Of a stretch of DNA of 64,000 nt, positions 54,137-63,137 are shown piece by piece. Under the pieces are notes generated by a model, which made no database searches, was not told the DNA's origin, and saw only the letters and a program-made list of their open reading frames with translations. Every line of letters starts with the position of its first letter. The first letter of the stretch is position 1. The stretch is from Fidelibacterota bacterium (GTDB lineage Bacteria > Pseudomonadota > Alphaproteobacteria > Rhodospirillales > Rhodospirillaceae), in the NCBI GenBank assembly GCA_947475295.1, contig CANJLF010000001.1:124001-188000 (forward strand), in the 5' to 3' direction. Position numbers and translations under genes: made by a program.

Positions 54137-54981
54137 CCGCGCGCGGCAAAAACGTCGCGGTGACCAATGATCAGCTGATGTGAGTTCCGACTTTGGTGCT
54201 GCAGCCAATCGGTCAAAGCAGAGGTATCCACCATACCGGTTTCACTCACCGCGCCGGCGATGCCTTCCGCCGTCGCTTTCAACAGGAGTGAATCGTCCAA
54301 TATCCAGGGGCTCTCGCCCGCCGTGAGGCGATAGCCCGCGTTGACCAACGCAGCTTCGAGAAGCAGCGCTGCCTCGGCGCCGGCAGAAGGGCCAAAGCCT
54401 TTGTTGCGGGTCTGATGCGCGCGGAAGGCGGCGGCAACGGCGTCGTCCAGCGCGTGCGGCGGGCGCCCTTCAATCTTGCCGTTGGCGGTGAGCGTCGCCA
54501 GCAGCGGAATATTCCAAACAGCCAGCGCTAGCGTGAACCGTTCAATCCACGCCGCCGAAACCAGATCGATCAGCGCCGACGCTGTGACGAGCTCCGTACC
54601 GTCGGGCCAGCAGGCGGGGTTCTGCGCGAAGTCGTGAACCTGGGTGCGGATGTCGATATGCTTTCCACCGTGCCGCAGCGTGAGGCCGCCGTCCCGCGGC
54701 GAAGTGGTATCAGCCCAAGCCGCGAGCGCGGTAAGTGCTGCGCCAAGGTTGTTGGCGTCGTGATCGACGAGCGTCCAGTGCTGTTCCGCCGGTAGCATGG
54801 GCGCCAGGGCGCGCACCGACGCGCCGGTGCCGGCGCCCAGGTCGCAGATCGCCAATGTGGCACGGGAGGCGAAGGTTTTCGCGCAGGCCTCATGAACCGC
54901 GTCATTGCGCGCGGCTTCATCGGCTGGTTCGCGCAAGGACAGCCAGGCTGGGGAAAAGTCACTCACGGTAAAGATGCCCAC
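54133..54981 (-). CDS. class I SAM-dependent methyltransferase
   Basis: The 282-residue product has the SAM motif I ATLAICDLGAGTGASVRALAP and WTLVDHDANNL as motif II, with ELVTASALIDLVSAAWIE as a motif IV-like strand. The C-terminal half has an RHxx-type cap not diagnostic of substrate. The start lies 19 nt inside the end of the glycosyltransferase gene, so they are tightly coupled. The target is unknown; context suggests a small pyrimidine/pterin-type or sugar compound. Confidence 0.85.
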   Translation of the reverse strand: MGIFTVSDFSPAWLSLREPADEAARNDAVHEACAKTFASRATLAICDLGAGTGASVRALAPMLPAEQHWTLVDHDANNLGAALTALAAWADTTSPRDGGLTLRHGGKHIDIRTQVHDFAQNPACWPDGTELVTASALIDLVSAAWIERFTLALAVWNIPLLATLTANGKIEGRPPHALDDAVAAAFRAHQTRNKGFGPSAGAEAALLLEAALVNAGYRLTAGESPWILDDSLLLKATAEGIAGAVSETGMVDTSALTDWLQHQSRNSHQLIIGHRDVFAARG

Positions 54982-56027
54982 AAGGCTTCGGCGACCTGGG
55001 CGGCGGTATTGGTCCAGCGCGGAAGAGTCTGCCCATGGACCCAGGCCGCCTCGCTGAGGTGCCGGCGATAGGCCTGGTTGGAGAGCATCTTACGAAGTGC
55101 CGCCGCCAGAGCGGTGGGGTCTTCGGGCGGCACCAGAATGCCGGTGTTGGTGGGCACGGTCTCCGTCACCGCGCCGGTAGCGCAGGCGACGACGGGAATA
55201 CCGTGTGCCAGCGCCTCGGCGAAAACCATGCCGTAGCCTTCGTGCCGCGACGGAAGAACAAAAACGTCCGCTCCGGCGTATATTTTCGCCAACGCCGCAT
55301 CCTTCATCTCGCCACGCAAAGTCACGCGCTCCTGCAGGCCGTGCTTGGCGATAAGACTTCGGATATTGGCGGTGACCGCCGCATCGCGGTCTAGGCTGCC
55401 GACCAGATCGCCGGTCCAGGCCAGATCGGAAATGCGCGCGAGGGCGTCGATCAATACGTCATGGGCTTTACGATGCGTCAGCGTCGCAACGGTCAGAAGC
55501 TTGGGAATGGGTCCGGCATTGTGAGCGCGGGGCGCCGCGTCCGTGCCCGGCAGAGCCAGATAGAGGCGGCCGCGCGCGACATTATAATCGCGCGCCAAGG
55601 TTTCCACAGTGTGCAGGCTGGTGGCGACCACCGACTGTGCCAAGGCAAGGGCTGCCCGCTCGGAGTCTTTAAACCGCGCCACATCGGCGGGGGGCAGTCC
55701 GGTTTCGTCCGCCAACGGATGATGGACCAGAGCCGTCAGGCTGAGATCGAACTCTTCAATCACCGCGCGCGGCAAAGCACCGAAGGCGAGGCCGTCCATA
55801 AGCACCGGTGTTTCCGGCGGCAAGGCAAGCAGCGTGTTGCGCGTCGCCGCGATGTCGGCGTCGGACGGATTTGGAAATCCAGCCGGTAACGGCAGATGAT
55901 GGGGAAACCACCCAGCCGCGGGCAGGGCTTGCATCAGCCGCCGGGCATAGGCATAGCCGCCCGTCAGAGTTTCGAGATCGCCGGGGATCGCAAAAAAGAC
56001 ATCAGGCACCTTTGAGCTCCGACTCAT
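54963..56027 (-). CDS. GT4 family glycosyltransferase
   Basis: The 354-residue GT-B enzyme has PGDLETLTGGYAYARRLM at the acceptor side and LLTVATLTHRKAHDVLIDALARI. The donor-site block is ADVFVLPSRHEGYGMVFAEALAHGIPVVACATGAVTETVPTNTGILVPPEDPTALA, with the EGYGMVFAEA Glu-x7-Glu motif of GT4. The start could be ATG 56027 (26-nt overlap with the PTPS-like gene) or GTG 56009 (GGAG 8 nt upstream). The sugar donor and acceptor are unknown. Confidence 0.88.
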   Translation of the reverse strand: MSRSSKVPDVFFAIPGDLETLTGGYAYARRLMQALPAAGWFPHHLPLPAGFPNPSDADIAATRNTLLALPPETPVLMDGLAFGALPRAVIEEFDLSLTALVHHPLADETGLPPADVARFKDSERAALALAQSVVATSLHTVETLARDYNVARGRLYLALPGTDAAPRAHNAGPIPKLLTVATLTHRKAHDVLIDALARISDLAWTGDLVGSLDRDAAVTANIRSLIAKHGLQERVTLRGEMKDAALAKIYAGADVFVLPSRHEGYGMVFAEALAHGIPVVACATGAVTETVPTNTGILVPPEDPTALAAALRKMLSNQAYRRHLSEAAWVHGQTLPRWTNTAAQVAEALWASLP

Positions 56028-56409
56028 AGGACGCCAGCGCGTTGTGAGATTCGTGCAGCGTGATCTTCAGGCGCGCGAGACCGCGTGCGCCGGGCCCCAA
56101 CTTGCCGGTGTCGATGGCCTGTTTCATTTTCTGAAACACCCAGTGGGCGACGGCTTCGGTGGTCGAGCGCCGGCCGAGAAAATCCGGGTGTTCATCGAGA
56201 TTGCTGTAATTGATGGAGGACAAGACCTGCTTCACGGTGTCGGTGGCCAGCCCGATATCGACGACGATGTCGTTTTCGTCCAGTTCGCGCCGCATGAAGC
56301 AGACGTCGATGACATAGGTCGCGCCATGCAGTTTCTGGGCCGGCCCAAAGACCTCGCCCTTGATGCTGTGGGCGATCATGACGTGATCGCGGACTTCTAC
56401 GGCATACAT
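56002..56409 (-). CDS. 6-pyruvoyl-tetrahydropterin synthase/QueD-like protein with an altered zinc site
   Basis: The 135-residue product has the T-fold pattern: DHVMIAHSIKGEVFGPAQKLHGATYVIDVCFM, VVDIGLATDTVKQVL, NYSNLDEHPDFLGRRSTTEAVAHWVFQKM and the end block RLKITLHESHNALASYE. QueD and PTPS bind zinc with one His plus an HGH pair; here the pair is HGA (codon GCG), so a ligand is missing, and the usual catalytic Cys before it is absent. The HE and DEHP elements of the active site remain. It may bind a pterin-like ligand or do different chemistry. Confidence 0.82.
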   Translation of the reverse strand: MYAVEVRDHVMIAHSIKGEVFGPAQKLHGATYVIDVCFMRRELDENDIVVDIGLATDTVKQVLSSINYSNLDEHPDFLGRRSTTEAVAHWVFQKMKQAIDTGKLGPGARGLARLKITLHESHNALASYESELKGA

Positions 56410-56427
56410 GACATGCTGTCCTTCATA

Positions 56428-57399
56428 TTAAGTGTAGGTCAAAACGGTCATTAGGCCGGCGCCGCCGTCGGCCAGGACCTTCGGCAAAGCCGCCGGCGCA
56501 TCGGTGAGGGCGATCTCGCCGGTGATGAGGGCGTCATAACGATCATCGCGTAAAAGCTCCAGGGCTTTTGCCATACGCCGCGCCGTCGACCAACGCACGC
56601 GCCGCGCCGGCGGCACCGCGCCGACCTGCGACGATACCAATTGCAGACGGCGGGCATGGAAGCCTTCGCCGAGAGCAACCGCAATATCCTTGTCGCCGTA
56701 CCAGCTGGCTTCGACCACGCGGGCTTCCACACCCGCCGCCGTCAGGGCGAGGCGCAAGCCTTCGGCCGTGCCGCTGGTGTGGATGACGACGTCTTGGTCT
56801 TCGGGTGTATTGCCCGAGGCCGCAAAGCCGGCGCCAAGGCTCGAAGCAACGGCCGCGCGCGAGGGTTCGATATCGGTGACGGTAACCGTCGTGCCGGGAA
56901 TACGGGCGGCGATCCCGGCGGTCAAGAGACCCAACACGCCGGCCCCGACAATGAGCACGCGGTCACCGGGCGCAATGCCCGCATCCCAGACTACGTTGAG
57001 TGCGGTTTCCATATTGGCGGCGAGCGCAGCCCGGCGCGGCGGCACTCCGGCGGGCAGCGTATGGGCGTCGGCGAGAGACACGCAAACCTCGCGCTGATGC
57101 GGATGCAGCAGAAAAACATTTTCGCCAATGCGCGCCGCAGGCCCCTCGGCGATGACGCCCACCAGCGCGTAGCCGTATTTCACCGGAAAGGGAAAGTTTC
57201 CATCCTGATAGCGACAGCGCATGCGCTGGTGTTCCGATACGGGCACGCGACCGCGAAAAACCAGCCGCTCGGTGCCGCGGCTTACGCCAGAGAACCGCGC
57301 CGTCACACGCACGTTTTGGGGTTCGGTTTGCGGCACGTCCACAGGACGGATCTCGATCCGTCCATCGGCTACGTACCAAAGGGCATCGCTGCGCGGCAT
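56428..57399 (-). CDS. medium-chain dehydrogenase/reductase with atypical zinc region
   Basis: The 323-residue MDR-fold protein has a Rossmann motif VLIVGAGVLGLLTAGIAARIPG and the N-terminal GroES-like part (SGVSRGTERLVFRGRVPV and KYGYALVGVIAEG). In zinc alcohol dehydrogenases these spots read CGTD and GHE, which carry the catalytic Cys and His/Glu ligands. Neither is present, so zinc catalysis is doubtful. It somewhat resembles BchC-type dehydrogenases. It lies 18 nt upstream of the PTPS-like gene in the same leftward group. Confidence 0.82.
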   Translation of the reverse strand: MPRSDALWYVADGRIEIRPVDVPQTEPQNVRVTARFSGVSRGTERLVFRGRVPVSEHQRMRCRYQDGNFPFPVKYGYALVGVIAEGPAARIGENVFLLHPHQREVCVSLADAHTLPAGVPPRRAALAANMETALNVVWDAGIAPGDRVLIVGAGVLGLLTAGIAARIPGTTVTVTDIEPSRAAVASSLGAGFAASGNTPEDQDVVIHTSGTAEGLRLALTAAGVEARVVEASWYGDKDIAVALGEGFHARRLQLVSSQVGAVPPARRVRWSTARRMAKALELLRDDRYDALITGEIALTDAPAALPKVLADGGAGLMTVLTYT

Positions 57400-57450
57400 C
57401 TGTTCGTCCTGAGATATTGGCTCAGGAGACTACCTTCATGGGCTTCGATT

Positions 57451-58893
57451 TCAAGGCACGATTCTGTACACGGGATGGTATTCGCCCGACAGCTTCATGC
57501 GCTTCTGCGCGACGAATTGCGCGAGCAGGGCGTCAAGAGGCTGCATCAGGCGGCTATCGCCGCTGATCTCAAAGGGCCCGCGCGCCTCAACCTGGCGGAT
57601 GATGGGCTCGCGGATATTGCCCGCCACCAGCGCCGAAAAAACCCGCCGCAGATTGGCGGCGCGGGTATGGACAGGCTGGTCGAGGTGCAAATCCAAATCC
57701 GCGACGTTTTCGTGCGTCACTTGGAAAGGCACTTGCAGGCCGGGCGGGATGTTCAGAGTCCAGTTGAAGTTATAGGCGTCGCCCGTGGCCGTGCGGTACT
57801 TCCGCACCTGCTCCAGCCCGGCGACCATGGCGCGCGCGGCTTCGGCCGGATCGTTGATGACAATGCGGTAGCGCGCCTGGGCGCCCGGCCCCAGGGTGAG
57901 TCCGATGAATTCATTGACGCGCTCAAAATAAGGCGCCGACGAAGCCGGGCCCGTCAGCACCAGCGGCATGGGTTGCGCTGCGTTGGCAGGGTCGAGAAGC
58001 ACACCGAGAAGATAAAGAATTTCCTCCGTCGTGCCGACGCCGCCCGGGAAAACGATGATGCCGTGGCCGAGGCGCACGAAGGCCTCCAGGCGTTTTTCGA
58101 TATCCGGCATGATGACGAGGTGATTAACGATGGCGTTGGGCGGCTCGGCGGCGACGATGCCCGGCTCGGTCAGGCCGACATAGCGGCCGTTGTGGATGCG
58201 CTGTTTCGAGTGACCGATGGTCGCGCCTTTCATGGGACCCTTCATGGCGCCGGGGCCGCACCCCGTACAGACGTTGAGTCCGCGCAAGCCCAGCTCATAG
58301 CCGACGCGCTTGGTATAATCGTATTCCTCGCGGGAAATCGAATGCCCACCCCAACACACCACCAAGTCGGGCTGGCCCTTGTTATCGAGCACCCGCGCGT
58401 TGCGCAGAATGCAGAACACGGCGTTGGTGATGCCGTCGGGCGTCGCCAGATCGAAACGCCCGTTATCGACGATTTCGTTCGAGATATAGACAATGTCGCG
58501 CAGCACCGCGAACAGGTGTTCCTTCACGCCGCGAATCATCTCGCCCTCGACGAAAGCAACGCCGGGCGCGTGCGTCAACTCGAGCTTGATACCCCAGGAT
58601 TGCTGAACGATCTTGAGCTCAAAATCGCGGTAGCGCTCGAACAACGCGCGCGGGTCGTCGCTATAGCTCCCTGAATTGAGTACAGCCAAGGCGCATTGAC
58701 GAAACAGCGGGTAGAGCCCGCCCTGGCCGCGGTCTAATAGCTTGGCGACTTCGTCGTGCGAGAGATTCTCCAAACTGCCGCGCGGCGTCACCCGCGCGTC
58801 GACGAACTCGGCGACCTCCACGACGGCGTTGGGTTGCGCCGCCGGTGTAACTTGCGGCCCCTGGTCCATTTGTTCTGAAGTTTGAGCGGTCAT
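57451..58893 (-). CDS. ppnN: PpnN-like nucleotide 5'-monophosphate nucleosidase (LOG family)
   Basis: The 480-residue product has the LOG/PpnN core: DLVVCWGGHSISREEYDYTKRVGYELGLRGLNVCTGCGPGAMKGPMKGA. FVRLGHGIIVFPGGVGTTEEILYLLGVLLDP follows, with the PGGxGTxxE nucleoside-phosphate site. Length and flanking domains fit E. coli PpnN (YgdH), which splits purine and pyrimidine monophosphates into base and ribose 5-phosphate. It lies 51 nt upstream of the dehydrogenase gene and may share its transcript, making a link to the adjacent GTP-derived pathway possible. Confidence 0.88.
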   Translation of the reverse strand: MTAQTSEQMDQGPQVTPAAQPNAVVEVAEFVDARVTPRGSLENLSHDEVAKLLDRGQGGLYPLFRQCALAVLNSGSYSDDPRALFERYRDFELKIVQQSWGIKLELTHAPGVAFVEGEMIRGVKEHLFAVLRDIVYISNEIVDNGRFDLATPDGITNAVFCILRNARVLDNKGQPDLVVCWGGHSISREEYDYTKRVGYELGLRGLNVCTGCGPGAMKGPMKGATIGHSKQRIHNGRYVGLTEPGIVAAEPPNAIVNHLVIMPDIEKRLEAFVRLGHGIIVFPGGVGTTEEILYLLGVLLDPANAAQPMPLVLTGPASSAPYFERVNEFIGLTLGPGAQARYRIVINDPAEAARAMVAGLEQVRKYRTATGDAYNFNWTLNIPPGLQVPFQVTHENVADLDLHLDQPVHTRAANLRRVFSALVAGNIREPIIRQVEARGPFEISGDSRLMQPLDALLAQFVAQKRMKLSGEYHPVYRIVP

Positions 58894-58950
58894 GGGTGCA
58901 GCATAGCGTGGTTAAGGTGCTGCTTGAAAATGAATATGTTGTGGCGCTGC

Positions 58951-61179
58951 CTACCGTGGCCGTCTCGCGGGGACGTCAATATCCTCCGGCGGCAGACCGG
59001 CATGGTACCGCTCATACATGCGGGTAAAGGCCTCTTCGATATGACGGGCGTAGAGTTCGGCGTTGAATAGGGGAGAGGTCAGGCGGCGCTCGGAAAGGCG
59101 CCGCTTGAGAGCTGCCAGCCTCGATGGATTGTTGGCGAACGCAACGGCGCTCGCTTCGTATTCATCCAAGGAGCTTGTGATCAGTTCCGGTAAGTCCAGA
59201 GCGTTCAGTAGGCTCGCGGCAACGCGCCCGGCAAAAGCAACCCCAGTGCATGTCAGAACCGGCAGCCCCATCCACAAGGCATCGGCGGCCGTAGTGTGGG
59301 CGTTATAGGGCAGAGTGTCCAAAAACAGATCGGCAGCCCGATGCCGCGCCATGTGCGCGCCGTGGGGCGCGCGCGGGGCAAATACCAGGTGTTTTGCGGC
59401 GATACCCCGCCGCTCGGCCTCTGCCCGCAGATTGGCAACGGCTGTGGGATTGTCTTCGAAGAGCCAAAGCACGCTGCCCTCGACCTGTTTTAGAATCCGC
59501 ATCCAGATATCGAAAATGTCGGGTGTAATTTTGAAGTTGTTGTTGAAACAGCAGAAGACGAAACCCTTCGCAGGCAAGCCGAGCTCGGCGTGCGACGGGA
59601 CAGGTTCACTATCAACGCGTGCGTGATCATTAGGTTGGTAGCTGTGGGGCATGTAGACGACGCTCTCAAGGTAGTGCGGGCGGATGCCCTCCGGCATCAC
59701 AGTCCGATCGCCAATCAGATAGTCGTGATAGCCGGTGCCCATGGTTCCCGGGTAGCCAAGGCAATTGACCTGAATCGGCGCGGCTCGCATAGCGAATACG
59801 GGTGCACGCGCTTGGCTGGTGTGACCAGCAAGGTCGATAGCAATGTCAATCTCGAGGTTTCTGGCCTGCCCCGCGATTTCTCTGTCGGACCTGCCGCGCA
59901 CATCGATAAATGTGTCGAAAGCCCTTTCCATTCTTTTGCGCGTGCCGTCTTGCGTATCGGGACCGAATGAAAAGCCGTAGACCTCGAATTTATTGCGGTC
60001 GTGGGCCTCTATGGTGCCAGCAACCAGCAGTGCGATCGGATGATTACGGTAATCCCCGGAAAAATAACCGAGCCGGATTTTCGCGCGGTGCGGCCGCTTG
60101 GGAAGCGGTCCCAATACGGGGTTGAGCGGACAGTCTTTCGCCACCCAGATTTCTGCGGCCTTCCCGTGGATTTCCGGCGAATCTGTGAAGGTGAGAACGG
60201 CGAAAGGCGCTCCGACCTTTTCCCCCCGCGCCACGCTGTTTATCAAATGCGTGATCTCGCCGTCGTAATCTCGCCAATCGCAGATCTGCATTTTGGTATG
60301 GAGGCGAGATCCCCGAAAAAAGGCGTCTGCAGGGCTGATCCCGATCGCCTTGTCGTAACTTTCCAGGGCCGCCGCGTATAACTTCAACTCATTGAGAAGA
60401 GCGGCCCGGTTGTAGTGGACCTCCGCCGCGTCGGGCTTGATTTGCAGGGCTCTGTCGTAGCTCGCGAGGGCTTCCCCGTTGCGTTTCAGCTCTTTCAGCG
60501 CCATGCCGCGGCTGTTGTGAGCGTCGGCTAGGTCGGGCTTCAATTGAATGCCGCTATCAAAGCTGGTCACAGCCGCCTGGTATTGCCGCAGGGCCAGCAA
60601 TATCTGGCCGCGACTATTGTAAATCTCCGCGTTATCGGGATTGAGTTCTATGGCTTTGTCGTAACTCTCGATGGCGGCTTGCGGATTTTTCAAATCCCTT
60701 AGAACATTGCCGCGATTGACGTGGGCCTCGGCGAAGTTGAGCTTTAGCGCGATGGCGCGGTCGTAACTGCCAAGCGCATCCTCAAGCCGCTTTAAAGCCA
60801 CGAGGGCATTGCCTCGATTGTTGTAAGCATGGGCATAGGTGGGGTTCAGCCGGATTGCTTGGTCGAAGCTTTGAATCGCCGCGTCGGGCTGCTTCAACGC
60901 CAGCAGAGCGTTGCCCAGGTTGAAGTGCGCCGTGTCATTGGTTGAGTCAACCTCAAGGGCGGCGCGGATCAAACCCACGGCTTGATCGAACTGGCGCATC
61001 TGCCCGGAGGCGATACCGGCCAAATGCAGCGCGTCGAAATGCCGAGGCTGCAGCTTGATGACGTCTTGATAAGCCGCCAAGGCCTGCGGCAGCTGCTCCT
61101 TTTGATGCAGGGACCAGGCCTCCAGCACCTTCGCCTGAATCTGCGCGGCGTCGTTTGTATTTCCAGGTTCGGGCGTCAT
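58951..61179 (-). CDS. TPR-containing O-GlcNAc-transferase-like (GT41) protein
   Basis: The 742-residue product has about eight 34-residue TPR units in the first 290 residues. A GT41 domain follows: LGYFSGDYRNHPIALLVAG (active-site His), AIDLAGHTSQARAPVFAMRAAPIQVNCLGYPGTMGTGYHDYLIGD, FVFCCFNNNFKITPDIFDIWMRIL (sugar-nucleotide Lys) and ADLFLDTLPYNAHTTAADALWMGLPVLT. These are the SPINDLY/OGT signatures, so it should glycosylate Ser/Thr of proteins. It is the last of a leftward array; its start overlaps the preceding gene by 4 nt (ATGA). Confidence 0.9.
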   Translation of the reverse strand: MTPEPGNTNDAAQIQAKVLEAWSLHQKEQLPQALAAYQDVIKLQPRHFDALHLAGIASGQMRQFDQAVGLIRAALEVDSTNDTAHFNLGNALLALKQPDAAIQSFDQAIRLNPTYAHAYNNRGNALVALKRLEDALGSYDRAIALKLNFAEAHVNRGNVLRDLKNPQAAIESYDKAIELNPDNAEIYNSRGQILLALRQYQAAVTSFDSGIQLKPDLADAHNSRGMALKELKRNGEALASYDRALQIKPDAAEVHYNRAALLNELKLYAAALESYDKAIGISPADAFFRGSRLHTKMQICDWRDYDGEITHLINSVARGEKVGAPFAVLTFTDSPEIHGKAAEIWVAKDCPLNPVLGPLPKRPHRAKIRLGYFSGDYRNHPIALLVAGTIEAHDRNKFEVYGFSFGPDTQDGTRKRMERAFDTFIDVRGRSDREIAGQARNLEIDIAIDLAGHTSQARAPVFAMRAAPIQVNCLGYPGTMGTGYHDYLIGDRTVMPEGIRPHYLESVVYMPHSYQPNDHARVDSEPVPSHAELGLPAKGFVFCCFNNNFKITPDIFDIWMRILKQVEGSVLWLFEDNPTAVANLRAEAERRGIAAKHLVFAPRAPHGAHMARHRAADLFLDTLPYNAHTTAADALWMGLPVLTCTGVAFAGRVAASLLNALDLPELITSSLDEYEASAVAFANNPSRLAALKRRLSERRLTSPLFNAELYARHIEEAFTRMYERYHAGLPPEDIDVPARRPR

Positions 61180-63137
61180 GGCAGCATGCGACTCAAGTCG
61201 GCTTCGATCTTCTCGAATACGCCCTGCCAGTTTCCGGGCGTATCCTGCCTATACAGCCTAGCGGCGGCATACCAAGGGCTGTCGGTTCTGTCCAGAAGCC
61301 AGCGCCAATCGGGGTTGAAGGGCAGCAAGATCCACACTGGTTTGCCCAGAGCGCCGGCGAGATGGGCGACGCTGGTATCGACGCTGATGATAATGTCCAT
61401 GAGGGCGCAGAGCCCGGCGGTATCGGAAAAATCCGCGAGCTGGTCGCCCAATTGGCGAATGTCGGCGCGGCCCTGCAGGGCCGGCAAATCCCCCGGGCGA
61501 ACGTCCTTTTGCAGGCTCACGTATTCAAAGCCCTTGGGCAGCCGCGCGAGGAGGTTGGCGAGGCTAATGCTGCGGTTGCGATCATGGCTATGGCCGGGGC
61601 TGCCGCTCCAGACGAGGCCGATGCGCGGTTTTACTTTGTCACCCAAGATGGTTTGCCATGACGCCACCTTCTCAGGCGCTGGCGTGATGTAGCCTTCCGG
61701 GCTTGGAATAGTGTCGAGCCGTGTCCTGAAGGCTAAAGGCAGACTCATCAAGGGGCAGTGGAAATCAAAGGCCGGCAAATGCGCGCCCCTGGCGATGATC
61801 TCCGAAACACCCGCGAGATTTTGCAAGAGCGGTAGAAGCGGATCGCGCACCTCGAGAATGACGCGCGCCCCGAGGTCGGCCGCCGGTTTAGCATAGCGGC
61901 AGAACTGAATCGTATCGCCCAGCCCCTGTTCGGCGTGCAGCAAAATCGTTTTGCCCTGGAGAGACTCAAGCCCCAACCAGAGCGGTTGGGAAAACCCGCG
62001 CAGCTTGGTTTTCACGTTGCGGTCTTTCCAGCGCCACTCGTAGGCGGGCCAGCCGCGCTCGAAGTCGCCGCATTGCAGGTGACAAAGACTGAGCGCCCAC
62101 TGAGCGTCCGCATGGTTTGGCTCCAAGGCGATGGCCTTGCCGTGGCTCTCCATGGCCTCGGCGTGGCGCCTCATCTCACGCAAGGCGAGGCCGCGGCCGT
62201 TGTAGGCGTCGGCGTAGTTAGGACTCAATTCAATCGCGCGATCGTAGTCCGCTAAAGCGGTCTCGTGCCGTCCGATGTCGCCCCAGGCGGCGCCGCGATT
62301 GTAATAAGCCTCGGCATACGCTGGCTGGAGCGCAATGGCCTTATCGTAGCTTCTGAGGGCTGTCCCGAACTGCCTGAGACTGCGCAAAGCATTACCGCGA
62401 TTGTTGTAAGCAAGGACGTAGTCGGGCTTAAGCGCGATGGCCCGGTCGTAGCTCGCCACCGCCGCCTCGTACTGCTTATTGTCCTTCAAGACATTAGCGC
62501 GATTGTAATAGCTCTCGGCGAGATCGGGTTTGAGCCCGATGGCCTTGTCATAGTTCCGCAGCGCCTGTTCGAGGTCGCCCCTACCTTTGAAGATATTGCC
62601 GCGGTTGTTGTAGGCGGCGGCGTGGTTGGGATTGATGGCTATGGCTTTGTCGTAGCTTTGCAAGGCGGCGTCATGACGTCCCAAATCTCTCAGCGCATTG
62701 CCGCGCGCATTGTGGCTATCGGCATGCGCGGGCCGGAGTGCCAGCGCCTGATCGTAACTCTGCACGGCGGCCTCGGCCCGGCCGAGCGCCAGCAACGCAT
62801 TGCCGTGATTATAGTGGGCATCCGGGTAGCTCGGGTTGATCGCGATGGCGCGGGCGTAGCATTCAAGAGCGGCCTCGTGCCGGCCTAGTTCGCCCAAGGC
62901 GGCACCGCGATTATTCTGAGCGGCGGCATGGGACGGGTTGACCTTAAGCGCCTTCTCGATCAAAGCGGCAGCGGTCGCATGATCGCCGGTCTGATAGGCG
63001 ATGATGCCCGCGAAATGCAGCGCGTCAAACTGCGCCGGCTCCTTGCGCAGAATTTCCTCGCAGATGACTTTGGCCTGGGAAAGCTGGCCCTTTTGCAGCA
63101 GCGCCAGAGCCTGCTGGACTTTCGCGGCCGTATCCAT
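61176..63137 (-). CDS. TPR protein with C-terminal GT9-like glycosyltransferase domain
   Basis: The 653-residue product has about ten TPR units in residues 1-370, many near-identical (AYNNRGNALRSLRQFGTALRSYDKAIALQP). A GT-B/heptosyltransferase-like domain follows: GKTILLHAEQGLGDTIQFCRYAKPAADLGARVILEVRDPLLPLL, IGLVWSGSPGHSHDRNRSISLANLL and IISVDTSVAHLAGALGKPVWILLPFNPDWRW. This architecture is common in alphaproteobacteria; the acceptor is unproven. It abuts the upstream GT41 gene with no intergenic base and overlaps the downstream one by 4 nt. Confidence 0.88.
   Translation of the reverse strand: MDTAAKVQQALALLQKGQLSQAKVICEEILRKEPAQFDALHFAGIIAYQTGDHATAAALIEKALKVNPSHAAAQNNRGAALGELGRHEAALECYARAIAINPSYPDAHYNHGNALLALGRAEAAVQSYDQALALRPAHADSHNARGNALRDLGRHDAALQSYDKAIAINPNHAAAYNNRGNIFKGRGDLEQALRNYDKAIGLKPDLAESYYNRANVLKDNKQYEAAVASYDRAIALKPDYVLAYNNRGNALRSLRQFGTALRSYDKAIALQPAYAEAYYNRGAAWGDIGRHETALADYDRAIELSPNYADAYNGRGLALREMRRHAEAMESHGKAIALEPNHADAQWALSLCHLQCGDFERGWPAYEWRWKDRNVKTKLRGFSQPLWLGLESLQGKTILLHAEQGLGDTIQFCRYAKPAADLGARVILEVRDPLLPLLQNLAGVSEIIARGAHLPAFDFHCPLMSLPLAFRTRLDTIPSPEGYITPAPEKVASWQTILGDKVKPRIGLVWSGSPGHSHDRNRSISLANLLARLPKGFEYVSLQKDVRPGDLPALQGRADIRQLGDQLADFSDTAGLCALMDIIISVDTSVAHLAGALGKPVWILLPFNPDWRWLLDRTDSPWYAAARLYRQDTPGNWQGVFEKIEADLSRMLP

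Noticed and set aside
56641-58674. 677-codon open frame on the plus strand
   Set aside because: It lies antisense to the dehydrogenase and PpnN-like genes, whose families and motifs are clear. It is Arg/His/Gly-rich and matches nothing.
62100-63050. Regular 102-nt periodicity that looks like a tandem DNA repeat or CRISPR
   Set aside because: It is the coding repeat of 34-residue TPR units; spacers and direct repeats of CRISPR type are absent.
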